From: Azorinus chamasolen | Taxonomy: Eukaryota > Mollusca > Bivalvia > Cardiida > Solecurtidae | Assembly: GCA_963576725.1 (NCBI GenBank) | Contig: OY755241.1 | Coordinates: 682,001 to 746,000 of the forward strand | Direction of reading: 5' to 3' | DNA: 64,000 nt | Part shown: in pieces, positions 1 through 10,497 of the stretch | How the letters are laid out: the number at the start of each line of letters is the position of its first letter | Numbering within the stretch: the first letter of the stretch is position 1 | The notes under the pieces: generated by a model | The model's database searches: none | Told to the model about the DNA's origin: nothing | What the model saw: only the letters and a program-made list of their open reading frames with translations | Program-made: the position numbers and the translations under genes

Positions 1-89
1 TACACAGTGAATATATATATGTAATTATACAACAGGGCATGGTTAAAGAAGGATAAATGTATTTTAAAAATCAGCAATAGAAGGGTTAA
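1..89. mobile_element. TTAA-G MITE, right part (cut by window edge)
   Basis: Contains gtaattatacaacagggcat and ends agaagggttaa, matching the full copy at 36143. Confidence 0.7.
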
Positions 90-433
90 TATGAAGCAAA
101 TTTATAACATGAAAGTTGAACCAGGCGAAAAGTTTGCAGACGATAAAACCATGTGACAACAAAAGAGATAAAACAACAATAAAGTCACTAAAGACCGGTA
201 TAAGTTATTCCAAGAACATGTTACCAATTCACGCTTTCTACACCATGGAAGAATTTATCATTAGTTTGACTACCGTTTGGATTCAAGTGAGACATTAAGT
301 AACTACGCCAGTCATCAGATTAAAAACTGTTTAAACTTTGATTGTTTTATTTAAAGGAACGAAAGGTAGCTTTACTGAAATATACAATTTACAGGTATAA
401 ATGTGTCATGCTATTCGAAGAATATGGTCGATT

Positions 434-615
434 TTTACCCTTTCACTCCATGAATATTAATGTACGAAATAATGGTATAATGAATATCAATTAGATTATT
501 TTATAAATCACATGATCACAGCAAATTTTTGCCCAGGTAGAAACTGTAGAATCACATCTATATTACTTCATAAGCAAACAGAGCAGACCCTGATCAGACA
601 GCTTCTACACAGGCG
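434..615. mobile_element. TTAA-A MITE, left part
   Basis: Begins accctttcactccatgaata and stops in the hairpin (gatcagacagcttct). The right half is missing. Confidence 0.7.
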
Positions 616-641
616 TAATGATGTATTATAAGGTTACTTAC

Positions 642-770
642 CCACGTTGATAAGCGTGTTTCGCCTGTTGTAGCATGTCTCACAACACTCTCTTTCCCTG
701 TAGGGACTGTAACATTGATGGTCCGCAATATTATTACAGTTCGATACCCGGTCTCCATAGTCACAGTCTT
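642..770 (-). CDS. Exon: module M15 (PLAC-like), last one in the window
   Basis: Forty-three codons in phase 1-1, acceptor cctctgcag, donor gtaagt. Pattern C-x8-C-x7-C-x8-CC-x2-C: CDYGDRVSNC, QCYSPYRERECCETC, linker YNRRNTLINV. A normal donor follows, so the gene continues with more exons to the left of base 1. Confidence 0.87.
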
Positions 771-1199
771 CTGCAGAGGTAAAATTATTATTCAAACTAA
801 ATTGTATCGTTCCAAGCATCTATCAAAAAAGCAATTTACGTACATGTTTTCAAAATTTACATTATAATTATAAACAATGACATTGATGCATAACGATCAT
901 TAAAACACAGCAACATAACTAATTATATATATTAGCAAACCTTTATCTGTAGAAGTTACCCATGAGGTCGTCAAAGCAATGGTTGGTTTGTAGAAAATGC
1001 TGCTGACAGATTTATAGGATATAACTATAAGGTCACTCTACAACTGGTTTGTGGGAAGAGAGTCCACAAGAGTCACTATTGTAAAAATCACCTTCAACTC
1101 TTAATCTACTAAATAATTGAAACCAGTCCCAATCCCGTTCTGAATATTGATTAAATATGAGATTGTATCAAATTTTGTCATGGAGAAAAATGATTTTCA

Positions 1200-1270
1200 T
1201 GACCAATAGTGTAGACCCAGGTCAAATGACTCCATCAAGAGCCCTTTGATTGGGTCTGCACTGATTGCAA
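1200..1270. mobile_element. E-like palindromic core, solo
   Basis: Inverted arms agtgtagacccaggtcaaat and tttgattgggtctgcact with no clear element ends. Confidence 0.6.
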
Positions 1271-1313
1271 ATGTCTTATATACCCGGTGTCTGCACACTA
1301 AGGGTTGCTACCT

Positions 1314-1525
1314 TTAACCCTTACTGTGAGGGACACGAATCACTATGGTCCATTGCAAACAGTGTAGACCCAGATGAGAGGGCTCATAGACGAGCCCTCT
1401 CATCAGGGTCTGCACTGTTCGTCATGTTACACTTTTCTTTAGAGGAATCTTTAATTATTCACTATTAGCTTAACCTGTTTGAATTTTGGAAAGTCCATTT
1501 GAAAATTAAGCGTTGTAAGGCTTAA
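1314..1525. mobile_element. TTAA-E MITE
   Basis: Begins TTAACCCTTACTGTGAGGGA; core gagggctcatagacgagccc; right side ttgaattttggaaagtccat, ending near ttgtaaggcttaa. Other copies are at 19440 and 50072. Confidence 0.8.
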
Positions 1526-1589
1526 GGCTGATCTGCAATAGGCTGGTTTATAGATGCCCTCTTGAAGTTGTTGAGAACAATATGTATTT

Positions 1590-1738
1590 ACAGAGCTCCA
1601 GATGAGAAGCGTAAATTAAACATTTTCAAAAATAACTCCCTTATTTCTCCGCCAAACCCTATACCGTCACTGTATAGGGTTTGGTGGAGAAATAACGATT
1701 TTAGTATTTGGGTACGCATCTTTATCTGTAGCTCTATT
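1590..1738. mobile_element. Family F MITE
   Basis: Terminal inverted repeats cagagctccagatgagaagc and its counterpart ending tctgtagctct; core cgccaaaccctata against tatagggtttggtggagaaa. Confidence 0.8.
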
Positions 1739-1830
1739 AATTTACGTTGGTTTATATAAGTTAGCCATGAGATTAATCTTTAACAGTCGGTACATTGTAT
1801 GAGATCGGCATACCCTTGCTTTATTTATAT

Positions 1831-2115
1831 ACAGTAAAACCCCTCTAAACCAGACGTAAAATTTAGTATAAATATTGGTCTTGGAGACAGATGGCAGCTT
1901 AAGCAAGGGTGAAAGTCATTCAGAAAGCTGCTCTAGGAGCTTTCTGAATGATTGTCACCCTATATTTGACAGGTGGCAGCTTAACGCAGTGTGAAAGTCA
2001 TTCAGAAAGCTCCTCTAGGAGCTTTCTGAATGATTTTCACCCTGCATAAAGCAGCCACCTGCATAAAAGTATCTAAATTCTTCTGTACTAGAATTCCGGT
2101 TTAAAGAGGTTTTAA
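1831..2115. mobile_element. TA-C MITE with doubled core
   Basis: Left end cagtaaaacccctctaaacc, right end gtttaaagaggtttta. Two successive core palindromes (about 1890-1970 and 1975-2060) share the apex gaaagctcctctaggagc. Confidence 0.8.
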
Positions 2116-2128
2116 AAATATAAGTTAC

Positions 2129-2251
2129 CTATAAGGTCGCTGTCATCTATGAAAAGTGACTGGCAGGTTTGACAACAGTCTCTCTGCCTGCTGTAACACT
2201 CCCGCTGACTGATAACACTACAGTCTGTCGCTGTGTCTCCAAAAGGACAGT
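2129..2251 (-). CDS. Exon: module M14 (PLAC-like)
   Basis: Forty-one codons in phase 1-1, acceptor tttctag, donor gtaact. Pattern C-x8-C-x7-C-x6-CC-x2-C: CPFGDTATDC, ECYSRQRDCCQTC. The linker is QSLFIDDSDLI. Confidence 0.85.
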
Positions 2252-2331
2252 CTAGAAAAAGTATGTACATGTATATAGTCAGTAGTTTCTTAAAAGCTTG
2301 AAATAATCTAAAGTAAATAAATGTTTAAAAC

Positions 2332-2559
2332 TTAACTCCATAAAAATGCCTTTCTGCGCCATTGAAAACAGAATAGATCCAGATCAGACGGTTCCTATAG
2401 GAGTCGTCTGATCTGGCTCTGTTCTGTTTGCTTATGCTCATGTACAGATCCTGTTTTGATGAACATGTTCTTTATCCATAGTGGGGTTGTAACAATTGAC
2501 TGAATTAATATCCATGATGTCATTATGTTTGCATAAATATTGATGGAGTAAATGGTTAA
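2332..2559. mobile_element. TTAA-A MITE
   Basis: From ttaactccataaaaatgcct to ggagtaaatggttaa; core near 2370-2425. Its right TTAA is also the left TTAA of the next element. Confidence 0.8.
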
Positions 2560-2701
2560 GCATTTCCTTCCTATGAAGGCATTTACACGCATTTGCAAAC
2601 AGAGTAGACCCAGATCGGACGGTTCCTATTGGAGCCATCTGGTCTGGCTATACTCTGTCTGCAAATGCGTGAAACAGCGTTTATATGAATGAAAGAGTTA
2701 A
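2556..2701. mobile_element. TTAA-A MITE (short form)
   Basis: Core gcaaacagagtagacccaga with its inverse; ends atgaatgaaagagttaa. Confidence 0.75.
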
Positions 2702-2867
2702 ACTTCTTTTCACTGGTCGTCTGGCTGTAACGTTTTGTAAACTATTTCGTCTGCTTTTGCTTTATTTTTTCAAATGTTCTTCATTTGTCATTGGTTGAAT
2801 TACACCATCAAACAGTCTTGTGAGGTAATCATCGATTTGTCATTGGCAGCGACAGATATATAGTATA

Positions 2868-3232
2868 GCCTGTCTTAAGTGGTCATTCATTTAATGAACA
2901 TATGAGTCTTAAACAGCAGGTGGTTGCATAATGCAGGGCAAAGGTAATGCAGAAAGCTCCTATTGGGGATTTCTGCATTACTGTTGACCTGCATTAATCA
3001 ATTCCCTTATATAGCCACCTTTTGATGCCTCTGTAAAAGTCAATTTTTGAAACCATCGTGATAAATAGAGCATTTGCTCCATAGGAGCAAATGCTCTATT
3101 TATCACAATGGTTTCAGAATAACACAATTCTAAAATGTTCCATTTCTCCCTTTTCGGTAGAATCACTCAAAGAGGTTGGGTCTGAAAATAGCTTATGAGG
3201 TAATGGCTTAAGACGGATTCTACTGCAGTAGT
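2868..3232. mobile_element. TA-C MITE interrupted by a TTAA-B element
   Basis: Left part to 2997 ends in the core arm gacctgcattaa. The right terminus resumes after 3208 as ttaagacggattctactg. The insertion used the TTAA of the core arm. Confidence 0.65.
2994..3211. mobile_element. TTAA-B MITE
   Basis: Core gagcatttgctccataggag, with arms reading aaaccatcgtgataaataga; ends gaggtaatggcttaa. Confidence 0.8.
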
Positions 3233-3263
3233 TACATTGCAGTATATGTATTATGTTACATAC

Positions 3264-3383
3264 TGTCATCTGATATCTGCATACGGTGACAAGTCAGGCA
3301 GCACTGTCGGGCTACATCAGCATCAGTACAGTCAGCTGGGACTATATGGCTGCAGTTTTGCCGGTCTCCATACTTACAGTCAT
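3264..3383 (-). CDS. Exon: module M13 (PLAC-like)
   Basis: Forty codons in phase 1-1, acceptor attttcag, donor gtatgt, chosen because it keeps phase 1; a gtaaca 4 bp later would not. Pattern C-x7-C-x7-C-x8-CC-x2-C: CKYGDRQNC, DCTDADVARQCCLTC. The usual Tyr after the third cysteine is Thr here. Confidence 0.83.
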
Positions 3384-3520
3384 CTGAAAAATGAACACTT
3401 TTGTATTAGTATTGTGAACACGTAAGGTTATGCCAGTCATATAAACCACAGGACCGCTATATAATTGCCAGATATCAGAAAGGTAGGCAATGTACTTATT
3501 TACTACACATCAAACATCTG

Positions 3521-3690
3521 ACAGTGGAACAGAACCTTTCTTAAGTAGTCATTTATTTATTGAACATAAGAGTTTTAAAAAGCATGTGGGTGACTAATGT
3601 CAGGCCAAAGTAATACAGAAAGCTCCTATACAAGTTGTCTGCATTACTTATTACGTGCATTAAGCTACCACCTGCCTTACAGACTCATAA
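3521..3690. mobile_element. TA-C MITE, diverged
   Basis: Contains acagaacctttcttaagtag, the core arm aatacagaaagctcctatac and gctaccacctgccttacaga. Confidence 0.65.
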
Positions 3691-3842
3691 ATAAACATAG
3701 AACAGGGAAATGGTTACCCGGATACATGCTGTTTTCAAATGATGATCCGGTAGCATGGAAAGAATTCACAATTTACTCCTTGCATATTCATGAAAAAAAG
3801 ATGAATATTAATATCAATTAGATTAATATCTAAAATGGTATA

Positions 3843-4076
3843 TTAACTCTTTCCCTGTTCTATAATTATTCCAAATTTCAATATCTACTGAATATTCATG
3901 GACAAAATAGCTATAATGAAAGGTGGAAGGTGGAATATTGTAGTCATTTTAGAAAGTAAAGACACAGATCTATCAAATTCTATTAGCAAACAGAGCATAC
4001 CCTGATCAGATGGCTCCTCTGGGTCTACTCTGTTTGCAAATGCGTGAAAACACGTCTATATGAGGGAAAGGATTAA
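3843..4076. mobile_element. TTAA-A MITE (ttccctgttc subtype)
   Basis: From ttaactctttccctgttcta to atgagggaaaggattaa; core partly deleted at the left arm. Confidence 0.8.
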
Positions 4077-4240
4077 CGCATGAATTTTTTGCCAAAGCAG
4101 AAACAGGAGAACGAGATCTATATCATTCCCTAAACAAACAGAGCAGACCTTGATCAGACGACTCCTATAGGAGCAGTCTAATCTGGATCTACTCTGTTTG
4201 CATATGCGTAGGAAGGCGTATTCGTGGAGTAAAGGGTTAA
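4073..4240. mobile_element. TTAA-A MITE, left-truncated
   Basis: Core around gactcctataggagcagtc; ends tggagtaaagggttaa. It shares a TTAA with each neighbour. Confidence 0.78.
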
Positions 4241-4463
4241 CCAGTTCCTCTATGTTGGAAGCTTTTGACGCCTCTGAACAAGTTAATTTTAGAAGCCATT
4301 TTGATCAATGGACCATCTGTTTCCTAGGAGCAAATGCTCTATTTATCAAAACGCTTCCAAAACTTCAAAATCCTTCAGTTTTCATTTTCTCTAGTAAATG
4401 CTCCTTTTCAGTAGATTTATTCAAAGATTTGAGTCTAAAATAGTCTACGAGGCAATAGGTTAA
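4237..4463. mobile_element. TTAA-B MITE
   Basis: From ttaaccagttcctctatgtt to gaggcaataggttaa. The core is partly lost: gagcaaatgctctatttatc is kept. Confidence 0.78.
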
Positions 4464-4557
4464 ACGTGATGCTTATATTAACCTTTTGAACAATGGGCTA
4501 AGCGGCTTTCTGTATCAATTCTGGAATGTATTTTATTCTAAATCTGCTAATAGTGTC

Positions 4558-4742
4558 GGGGCTCCATATAAGATGCGTAAATGTAAACATTTTCAAGAAT
4601 ATCTTCTTTATTTCTCCACCAAACCCTAGACTGTGACCACTGTTTAGAATCGTCTCGAAGAATGGTCACAGTAATGAGTATAGCGTTTGGTGGAGAAATG
4701 GCGATTTGATATTTGGGTATTTACATTATCTGCAGCTCTGGA
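4558..4742. mobile_element. Family F MITE
   Basis: tatttctccaccaaacccta and tttggtggagaaatggcgat face each other around agaatcgtctcgaag. Confidence 0.78.
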
Positions 4743-4839
4743 TGTACTTTATTTAAAATGATTACATAAGTAAAAACGGTAACACCTTGATAATCCTAAC
4801 GTTTAGATAAGAAGATTTGAGAATATTTAAGGCATGATG

Positions 4840-4915
4840 CTGAAAGTCAAGCAGAAATCTCCCAGAGAAGCTCTTTGCATGACGTCTTACTCTATCATGA
4901 ACTAACCACGATGTC
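4840..4915. mobile_element. TA-C core fragment
   Basis: Arms gctgaaagtcaagcagaaat and gctctttgcatgacgtctta remain recognisable. Confidence 0.45.
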
Positions 4916-4917
4916 CT

Positions 4918-5624
4918 AACCTTTTTATTCCATAAATACGCTTTCTACGCCTTTGCAAATAGGATACATGTAGACCCAGATCAGACGGCTCCTGTAGAAG
5001 GCTTAAAAGCCATCAGGCCCCCGTTTCACGAACATTCTTAAGTAATTACTTAGCTAAGCCTGTTATTTAAAAAAATCACAAAAGCATAACTTTTCATAAA
5101 TTAGTGTTTATTGTGCCACAAAGGGGTAAGAGGTTTGCACCGTTATCATTTTAAGAACAAATATTGTACTTGATACTAACTAAAGGTGATCTAAAGCAAA
5201 AACAATATTTAAGAATTTGTAACAGACTTAAGAATTTTATCAAATTCGTTTTGGATTTAACTAGCTGTTCCTTGCAAAAAAACGGTATTTTCTATTAAAA
5301 TATATAACAGAATATATCTAAGGTTTCTGTTAAGATAAATTATTTTACATATCTTCTCTAAATATAAATGTAATACCTCTAATAAGTTAAGCCTGATACT
5401 AAGTAATTACTTAAGAATGTTCGTGAAACGGGGGCCGGATCAGGATCTGCTCTGTTTGCTTAAGATGCAATAGTTTCTGCCGTGGCCAAAATTTGCCATG
5501 ACTATGTATCATAATTAAAAATAAACTAATTAATAATTAAACTAAATCATAATTAAAAAATAAACTAATTAATAGTAATGATGTCAGTATGCCTTACATT
5601 TATATCCATGGAGTAAAGTGTTAA
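4918..5624. mobile_element. TTAA-A MITE split by the 421-bp element
   Basis: The left part carries the core arm gtagacccagatcagacggc. The right part resumes at 5437 with gatcaggatctgctctgttt and ends ggagtaaagtgttaa. Confidence 0.75.
5016..5436. mobile_element. Nested 421-bp element with 35-bp terminal inverted repeats
   Basis: Ends GGCCCCCGTTTCACGAACAT and its inverse, extending into ttcttaagtaattactta. The interior is AT-rich without an ORF. It interrupts the hairpin of a TTAA-A copy. No clear target duplication; superfamily not assigned. Confidence 0.82.
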
Positions 5625-5708
5625 AGATTGAGAGCGATACTTACCTGAGCAGGCCTGCACCTGAGTGTTCAGATAAGTGAAGGCTTTATTGTAATCTGCA
5701 GTACTTAC

Positions 5709-5825
5709 CAATTACAATATGCAGCACGTGGTAGGGACACGTACTACAACACGTGTCCTCGAGCTTGTAACAATCCCCTGTCTCCAGTGTGTCACACCTG
5801 TCCGACTTATCACCGTACATGCAAC
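5709..5825 (-). CDS. Exon: module M12 (PLAC-like)
   Basis: Thirty-nine codons in phase 1-1, acceptor ttccag, donor gtaagt. Pattern C-x8-C-x7-C-x6-CC-x2-C: CMYGDKSDRC, DCYKLEDTCCSTC. The linker is short (PYHVLHIVI). A second good donor-like gtaagt lies about 65 bp into the intron (5638-5643) but does not fit the phase. Confidence 0.87.
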
Positions 5826-5858
5826 CTGGAACAAAGTCTCGTTATACTAGAAACTCTC

Positions 5859-6088
5859 TTAACGTCTTTCTACGCCTTTACAAACACAGTAGACCCAAAT
5901 CAGACGGCTCCTGTAGGAACCGTCTGATCAGAGTCTGCTCTGATTGCTTATGAAACGATGTAGATCTGATTCTACAGTTTCTGTCATGGCCAAAACGTCT
6001 TGTGTCCATATGCTATTATAACAGATAATCTTAATTAATATTCATATCATTATTTCTTATATGAATATTCATAGAAGTAACGGATTAA
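5859..6088. mobile_element. TTAA-A MITE
   Basis: From ttaacgtctttctacgcctt to gaagtaacggattaa; core ggctcctgtaggaaccgtct. Confidence 0.8.
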
Positions 6089-6435
6089 CCCTTTACGAAA
6101 TTAATATTTACATTGGAATTCATGAAATAATTAATTAATTAATCACAATGGCCCAGGGCCACGTGTATTTATGGCTATGGTAGGAACTGTAATCAGATGT
6201 ATACTGTTTCTTTAGCAAACAGAGCAGATCCGGATCCTACAGGAGCCGTCTGATATGGGTATTCTCTGTTGCAAAAGCAGACATGCCCCTTTTATGCATT
6301 TACAAACAGAGTAGACAAAGATCACATGGCCCAGGTAGGAACCATCTGATCTGGGTCTACTCCGTTTGCCTATAAAAACTCCAGATTCTGCCACGGTCAA
6401 TACATGCCTTGTTCATATACCATTATAAACGTACA
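6085..6435. mobile_element. Two joined TTAA-A copies
   Basis: Starts ttaaccctttacgaaattaa. One core is at about 6213-6275 and a second at about 6300-6370. The right terminus of the second is not clear. Confidence 0.65.
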
Positions 6436-6730
6436 GCTAACTAAACTTATACAGTCGTTATCTATTTTCCTTTCTTCCTTATAAAGACAGGCAGTGATTT
6501 TCGTCCAGTAAACATTCTCAACCACAGCACATTGACTTTATTATCACTATTTAAATTATCAATTTGGTATCTGCTTTTGTTTTGTAATATATCAACACCT
6601 CTATTCCATTCAGAAAGGACATGTACGTGGATGTAGAAGCATAGATGATACAGTGATGATACAGTATTTAGTCTCGTTAATGCTACAACAAACTTTATTA
6701 ACACAGGAGTCTGTAAAAATAGATGGTTAC

Positions 6731-6958
6731 TTAACCCATTACCTCATAGGCTATTTTTAGACCCAACCTTTTTGACTAAATCTATCAAAAAGGAGCATAA
6801 ATTAGAGAAAACGAAAAAACAGTATTTTGTAGTTTGAAACCATTGTGATGAATAGAGCATTTGCTCCTATAGGAGCAAATGCTCTATTTATCAAAATTGT
6901 TTCAACAGGTGACTTTTACAGAGGCGCCAAAAGCCGTCAATATAAGTGAACGTGTTAA
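6731..6958. mobile_element. TTAA-B MITE inserted in a TA-C element
   Basis: From ttaacccattacctcatagg to aagtgaacgtgttaa; intact core gcatttgctcctataggagc. The flanks gatggttac and tgcaggtcat are the two sides of a TA-C core. Confidence 0.83.
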
Positions 6959-7050
6959 TGCAGGTCATACGGAGTGTAGACAGCTCCTACGGGAGCTTTC
7001 TGAATAACTTTTGACGTTCATTAAGCTACCACATATTTTAAAAATCCAGA
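6955..7050. mobile_element. TA-C MITE remnant (right part)
   Basis: ttaatgcaggtcatacggag, then agctcctacgggagctttct and gttcattaagctaccacata. Confidence 0.65.
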
Positions 7051-7405
7051 TTGTCAATTATCATTCTTTTGAGTGGTTGTGTAAGCGAGACTTTGTTGTA
7101 TATATAAATCGTCACTCAACCCGGGAAACGCATGCGTTGTCACTTGCGAACTTGCCAGGTCAGATGGATGCTATAGTCGCCCTCTAATCTGGGTCTGAAT
7201 TATCTGTCAATCAAATTCTTCTAGCAAGATTTTAGTTGAAGCCTTTCATACCGAGTGGACTCTATAGTAACGCAGTGATGGTCTATTACACTCTGAGAAT
7301 TTAGAGTTGAAAGGAATACACATGTTTTCGATAATTATTTCTCAATCAAGAGTGGGTTCTAAAGAGTGACCACAACCAAGGATGACGTGTTGGATAGATG
7401 AAATA

Positions 7406-7581
7406 CAGTAAAACCCTCTAATGTGACCACCTAAAAGAGGTATAATTATAAGTGGTAGAGGCAGATTGTTGCTTAATGCAGGACAAAAGTCCTAGGAGCT
7501 TTCTGCATTACTTTTGTCCTGCATTAAGCAACTACCTGCTTATAAAGACACTTATATTTATTAATTAGAGGGTTTTTACTG
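7406..7581. mobile_element. TA-C MITE, complete
   Basis: CAGTAAAACCCTCTAATGTG to AGAGGGTTTTTACTG inside a TA duplication. The left core arm is shortened (aaaagtcctaggagctttct). Confidence 0.87.
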
Positions 7582-7597
7582 TACTTCCATTTATCCA

Positions 7598-7799
7598 GAG
7601 CAATAGATAAGATGCTACTCCAATATTAAAATCGTCATATCTCCACCAAACACCAAACAAAATGTTGTGACTGCTCTTTAGAATCGTCTGTCTCGAAGAG
7701 ACGATTCTAAGGAGTGATCACAACGTAGGGTTTGATGGAGAAATAAAGGAGTTATTCTTGAAAATGTTTGAATTTACACATATTATCTGGACCTCTGCC
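7598..7799. mobile_element. Family F MITE next to the M11 donor
   Basis: Ends ccagagcaatagataagatg and ttatctggacctctg; core agaatcgtctgtctcgaaga. Confidence 0.78.
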
Positions 7800-7813
7800 T
7801 GTGAGATAGTTAC

Positions 7814-7936
7814 CTGGTCTGTCTGTATTTGCTATATCGCTGCAGTACTTGCAGCATTCAGATCTTACGTCAGTCTTGTAGCATTCCCTGTAAGGTTCCA
7901 TGTAGCAGGAATCACGTCTGTCACCATAACGGCAAG
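7814..7936 (-). CDS. Exon: module M11 (PLAC-like)
   Basis: Forty-one codons in phase 1-1, acceptor caaacag, donor gtaact. Pattern C-x8-C-x7-C-x8-CC-x2-C: CRYGDRRDSC, ECYKT, CCKYC. The linker is SDIANTDRP. A family F element ends about 15 bp past the donor. Confidence 0.87.
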
Positions 7937-8166
7937 CTGTTTGAAATAAAACCAAGTTTTATAAACTAAATCTAATATTGTATAATTTTCGTTAATTGAA
8001 TGATCAAGCAGCTTTGGATACTTCCATGAACTATTAATTGCCTAACTCTCGTTACTTGAATTATGACGGCCATATTTCTGAAAATAATCTCCAGAGTTGT
8101 CCTTGATCGTAAGAATGATGCGGGAGAATCTTTGATGACCTTTGCAAAGGTCACAATCTGGTTGTA

Positions 8167-8370
8167 CAGTAGAACCTGTCTTACGCGGCTATTAATTTAC
8201 TCAACATAGGCTTCTTAAAAGCAGTTGGTTGCTTAATGCAATGCAAAAGTAATACAGAAAGCTCCTATAGGATGTCGTTTCATTACCGTTGTCCTGCATT
8301 TAGCTTCCACCTGCCTTACATATTCATAATTAGACCTCTTTTTGATGGCGGCTTAAGACAGGATATTGTA
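8167..8370. mobile_element. TA-C MITE
   Basis: Left end cagtagaacctgtcttacgc; right side ggcttaagacaggatattgt; core gaaagctcctatagga. Confidence 0.75.
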
Positions 8371-8566
8371 ATTGTAAAATACAGACAATATAATTTAGTT
8401 TTAATTCAAAGCAGGCCGGATTTTGAGAATGTGAAATATTACTGAGTGGGCTAAAGGTCGGAAATAACACATGCATGCCATGAGGAAACTCAAGTCTTCA
8501 AGCTATGTGTTCACACGCAATCGAGTGGTCTTGATTAAATTTGCATATCTGACTTTCTTCCTTTAT

Positions 8567-8772
8567 ATAGTAAAACATGTCTTAAATAGCCATTAAAATA
8601 TGTCTAATTAAGGGCCTGTAAGGCAGGTGAAAGCTTAATGCAGGTTAAAAATAAGGCAGAAAACTCATATAGGAGCTTTCTGTATAACCTTTGTCCTGTA
8701 TTAAGCAACTACCTATTTTTAATATATTTGTGTTCAATCAATATATGGTCGCTTAAGACAGGTTTTACCGTA
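8567..8772. mobile_element. TA-C MITE
   Basis: Left end agtaaaacatgtcttaaata, right end cttaagacaggttttaccgt. Confidence 0.75.
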
Positions 8773-9134
8773 TATGAAAATGTTAATGTTAAATAGTTCT
8801 GAACTGGATGTTTTCAAAGTGTATAGGCTAATCGGAACAAAGTTACGTGAAACATTTCTGCTTTAAATCATTTGTTTGCAATAAAATCGTGAATATGCAT
8901 TACATGTATACCGTGACATGAAACACTTCATTTATGGTGGACACGGAAGCAAGATTCTGTTAGCAGTGTAGATCCGGACAAGGCTAATAAGGATATAGAA
9001 CCTTTAACATTTATCCACATTTGCAGTAATTAATTATCAATCTTGACTAATAGTGTGAATCGTATCTCGCCATCGCTCTGGTACATTGTTTGATCTGGGT
9101 CTACACATTTTACAAAACTCAGAATATGTAGGTT

Positions 9135-9320
9135 CATATCATGAATATTAATCAGATTAACTGTTATAATAGCGCATGAACACAGAAAGTAACTGTAGAA
9201 TCATATCTACATTATTCCATAAGCAAACGGAGCAGACCCTGATCCTACAGGAGCTGTCTGATCTGGGTCTACTCTGTTTGCAAAAGCATAGAAAGGCGTA
9301 TTTAAGGAGAAACGGTTTAA
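9135..9320. mobile_element. TTAA-A MITE, degraded ends
   Basis: Core gcaaacggagcagaccctga against gatctgggtctactctgttt; right side aaggcgtatttaaggagaaa. Confidence 0.72.
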
Positions 9321-9356
9321 GAACGTGTTGTAGAGAACTTTTGTTTCATAACTTAC

Positions 9357-9485
9357 CGTATCCATACTCATCGCTGACGTTAGAAAGCGGGCACGACTCA
9401 CAACACCGACCTTCTGTCTGGGCGTCATAGCAGTCCGATGGGGCAATGGTGTAACAGTTCGTGGATCTGTCCCCGTATCTACAAT
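9357..9485 (-). CDS. Exon: module M10 (PLAC-like)
   Basis: Forty-three codons in phase 1-1, acceptor gctttcag, donor gtaagt. Pattern C-x8-C-x7-C-x8-CC-x2-C: CRYGDRSTNC, DCYDAQTEGRCCESC. The linker is PLSNVSDEYGY. This is close to the family average and a good query for searches. Confidence 0.87.
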
Positions 9486-9542
9486 CTGAAAGCAATACAA
9501 CTGCCGTAACTGTAACCCGTTATTTCATCTAAATTCACACGT

Positions 9543-9755
9543 ATGTTAACGCATTTGTTAACATAGTAGACCCAGATCAGACAGCTACTGTAGGATCTAT
9601 CTTATCTGGGTCTCCTCTGTGTGGTCATGGAATAATTTAAAGTTTCTGCCATGGCCAAATGTTCCTATGTTAATTTACCATTATGAAAACATCAGCTTAT
9701 TAATATTCATGAAGCCATGGTTTCTTTCATTCACATTAGTGGAGGAAATGGTATC
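9543..9755. mobile_element. TTAA-A MITE
   Basis: Core agtagacccagatcagacag with its inverse; then tgccatggccaaatgttcct and tattaatattcatgaagcca. Confidence 0.7.
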
Positions 9756-9811
9756 GTCTCACAACATATAGTTTACATTCATACACATAATCACGCTTTC
9801 ACAACAAAACT

Positions 9812-9970
9812 AAATAAGTTGATAAAATACAGTATTTTCAAGTATAACTTCTTTATTTCTCCACCAAACCCTATGTTGTGACCACTCTACAGAATCGTCT
9901 CGAAGATATAGTATAGGGTTTTGGTGGAGAAATGTCGATTTTAATATTCGAGTACGCACCGTTAACTGCA
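9812..9970. mobile_element. Family F MITE
   Basis: tttctccaccaaaccctatg against gggttttggtggagaaatgt. Confidence 0.77.
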
Positions 9971-10136
9971 AATAAAATACAATCTGATGTTTTGCATTTC
10001 TGAAGCAATGGCTGTTAGGACGTAGGCAATGCCATTGCCAAAGACATAAGAATGTTCTGATGTCATATTATGCTTGTCTTGTACTGCATGTAAGCTACTA
10101 CATGTACCTTAAATCAGATTTCTATTGAATGGTTAC

Positions 10137-10382
10137 TTAACCTGTTCCTCCATAAATACGTCGTTCTATGCCTTGGAAAACAGAGTAGACCCTGACCAGA
10201 TGGCTCCTATAGGAGGCGTCTGATCAGAGTCTGCTTTGTTTGCTTATGATATAATATAGATATGCTTTTACAGTTTATGTCATGGCTAACACTCCCCGTG
10301 TTCATGTGTCAATATAAAAAAAATCTAATATTTATGATGTGATTATTTCTTACATGAATACTCATGGAGTAAAGGGTATAAC
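10137..10382. mobile_element. TTAA-A MITE inside a degenerate TA-C element
   Basis: From ttaacctgttcctccataaa to catggagtaaagggtataa. The flank gaatggttac just before TTAA matches the TA-C core arm. Confidence 0.72.
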
Positions 10383-10497
10383 GATGGTCTTTTCTGTGTA
10401 CCGTATTTACAATACATATTCCCATCTCTACCGTTGTGCAAAGCAGAATAACGGAATTTATTGCTATCTTGGTAACCAGTGGGCCAGGTATGATGAG

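Noticed and set aside
1622..1694. Palindromes that could pass for bacterial terminators or CRISPR repeats
   Set aside because: The window is eukaryotic and these are dispersed MITE cores, not regularly spaced arrays.
5638..5664. Mini-exon-like GTGCAGGCCTGCTCAG with a good donor downstream of M12
   Set aside because: Lengths of 16 or 10 nt would break the phase 1 frame into M13.
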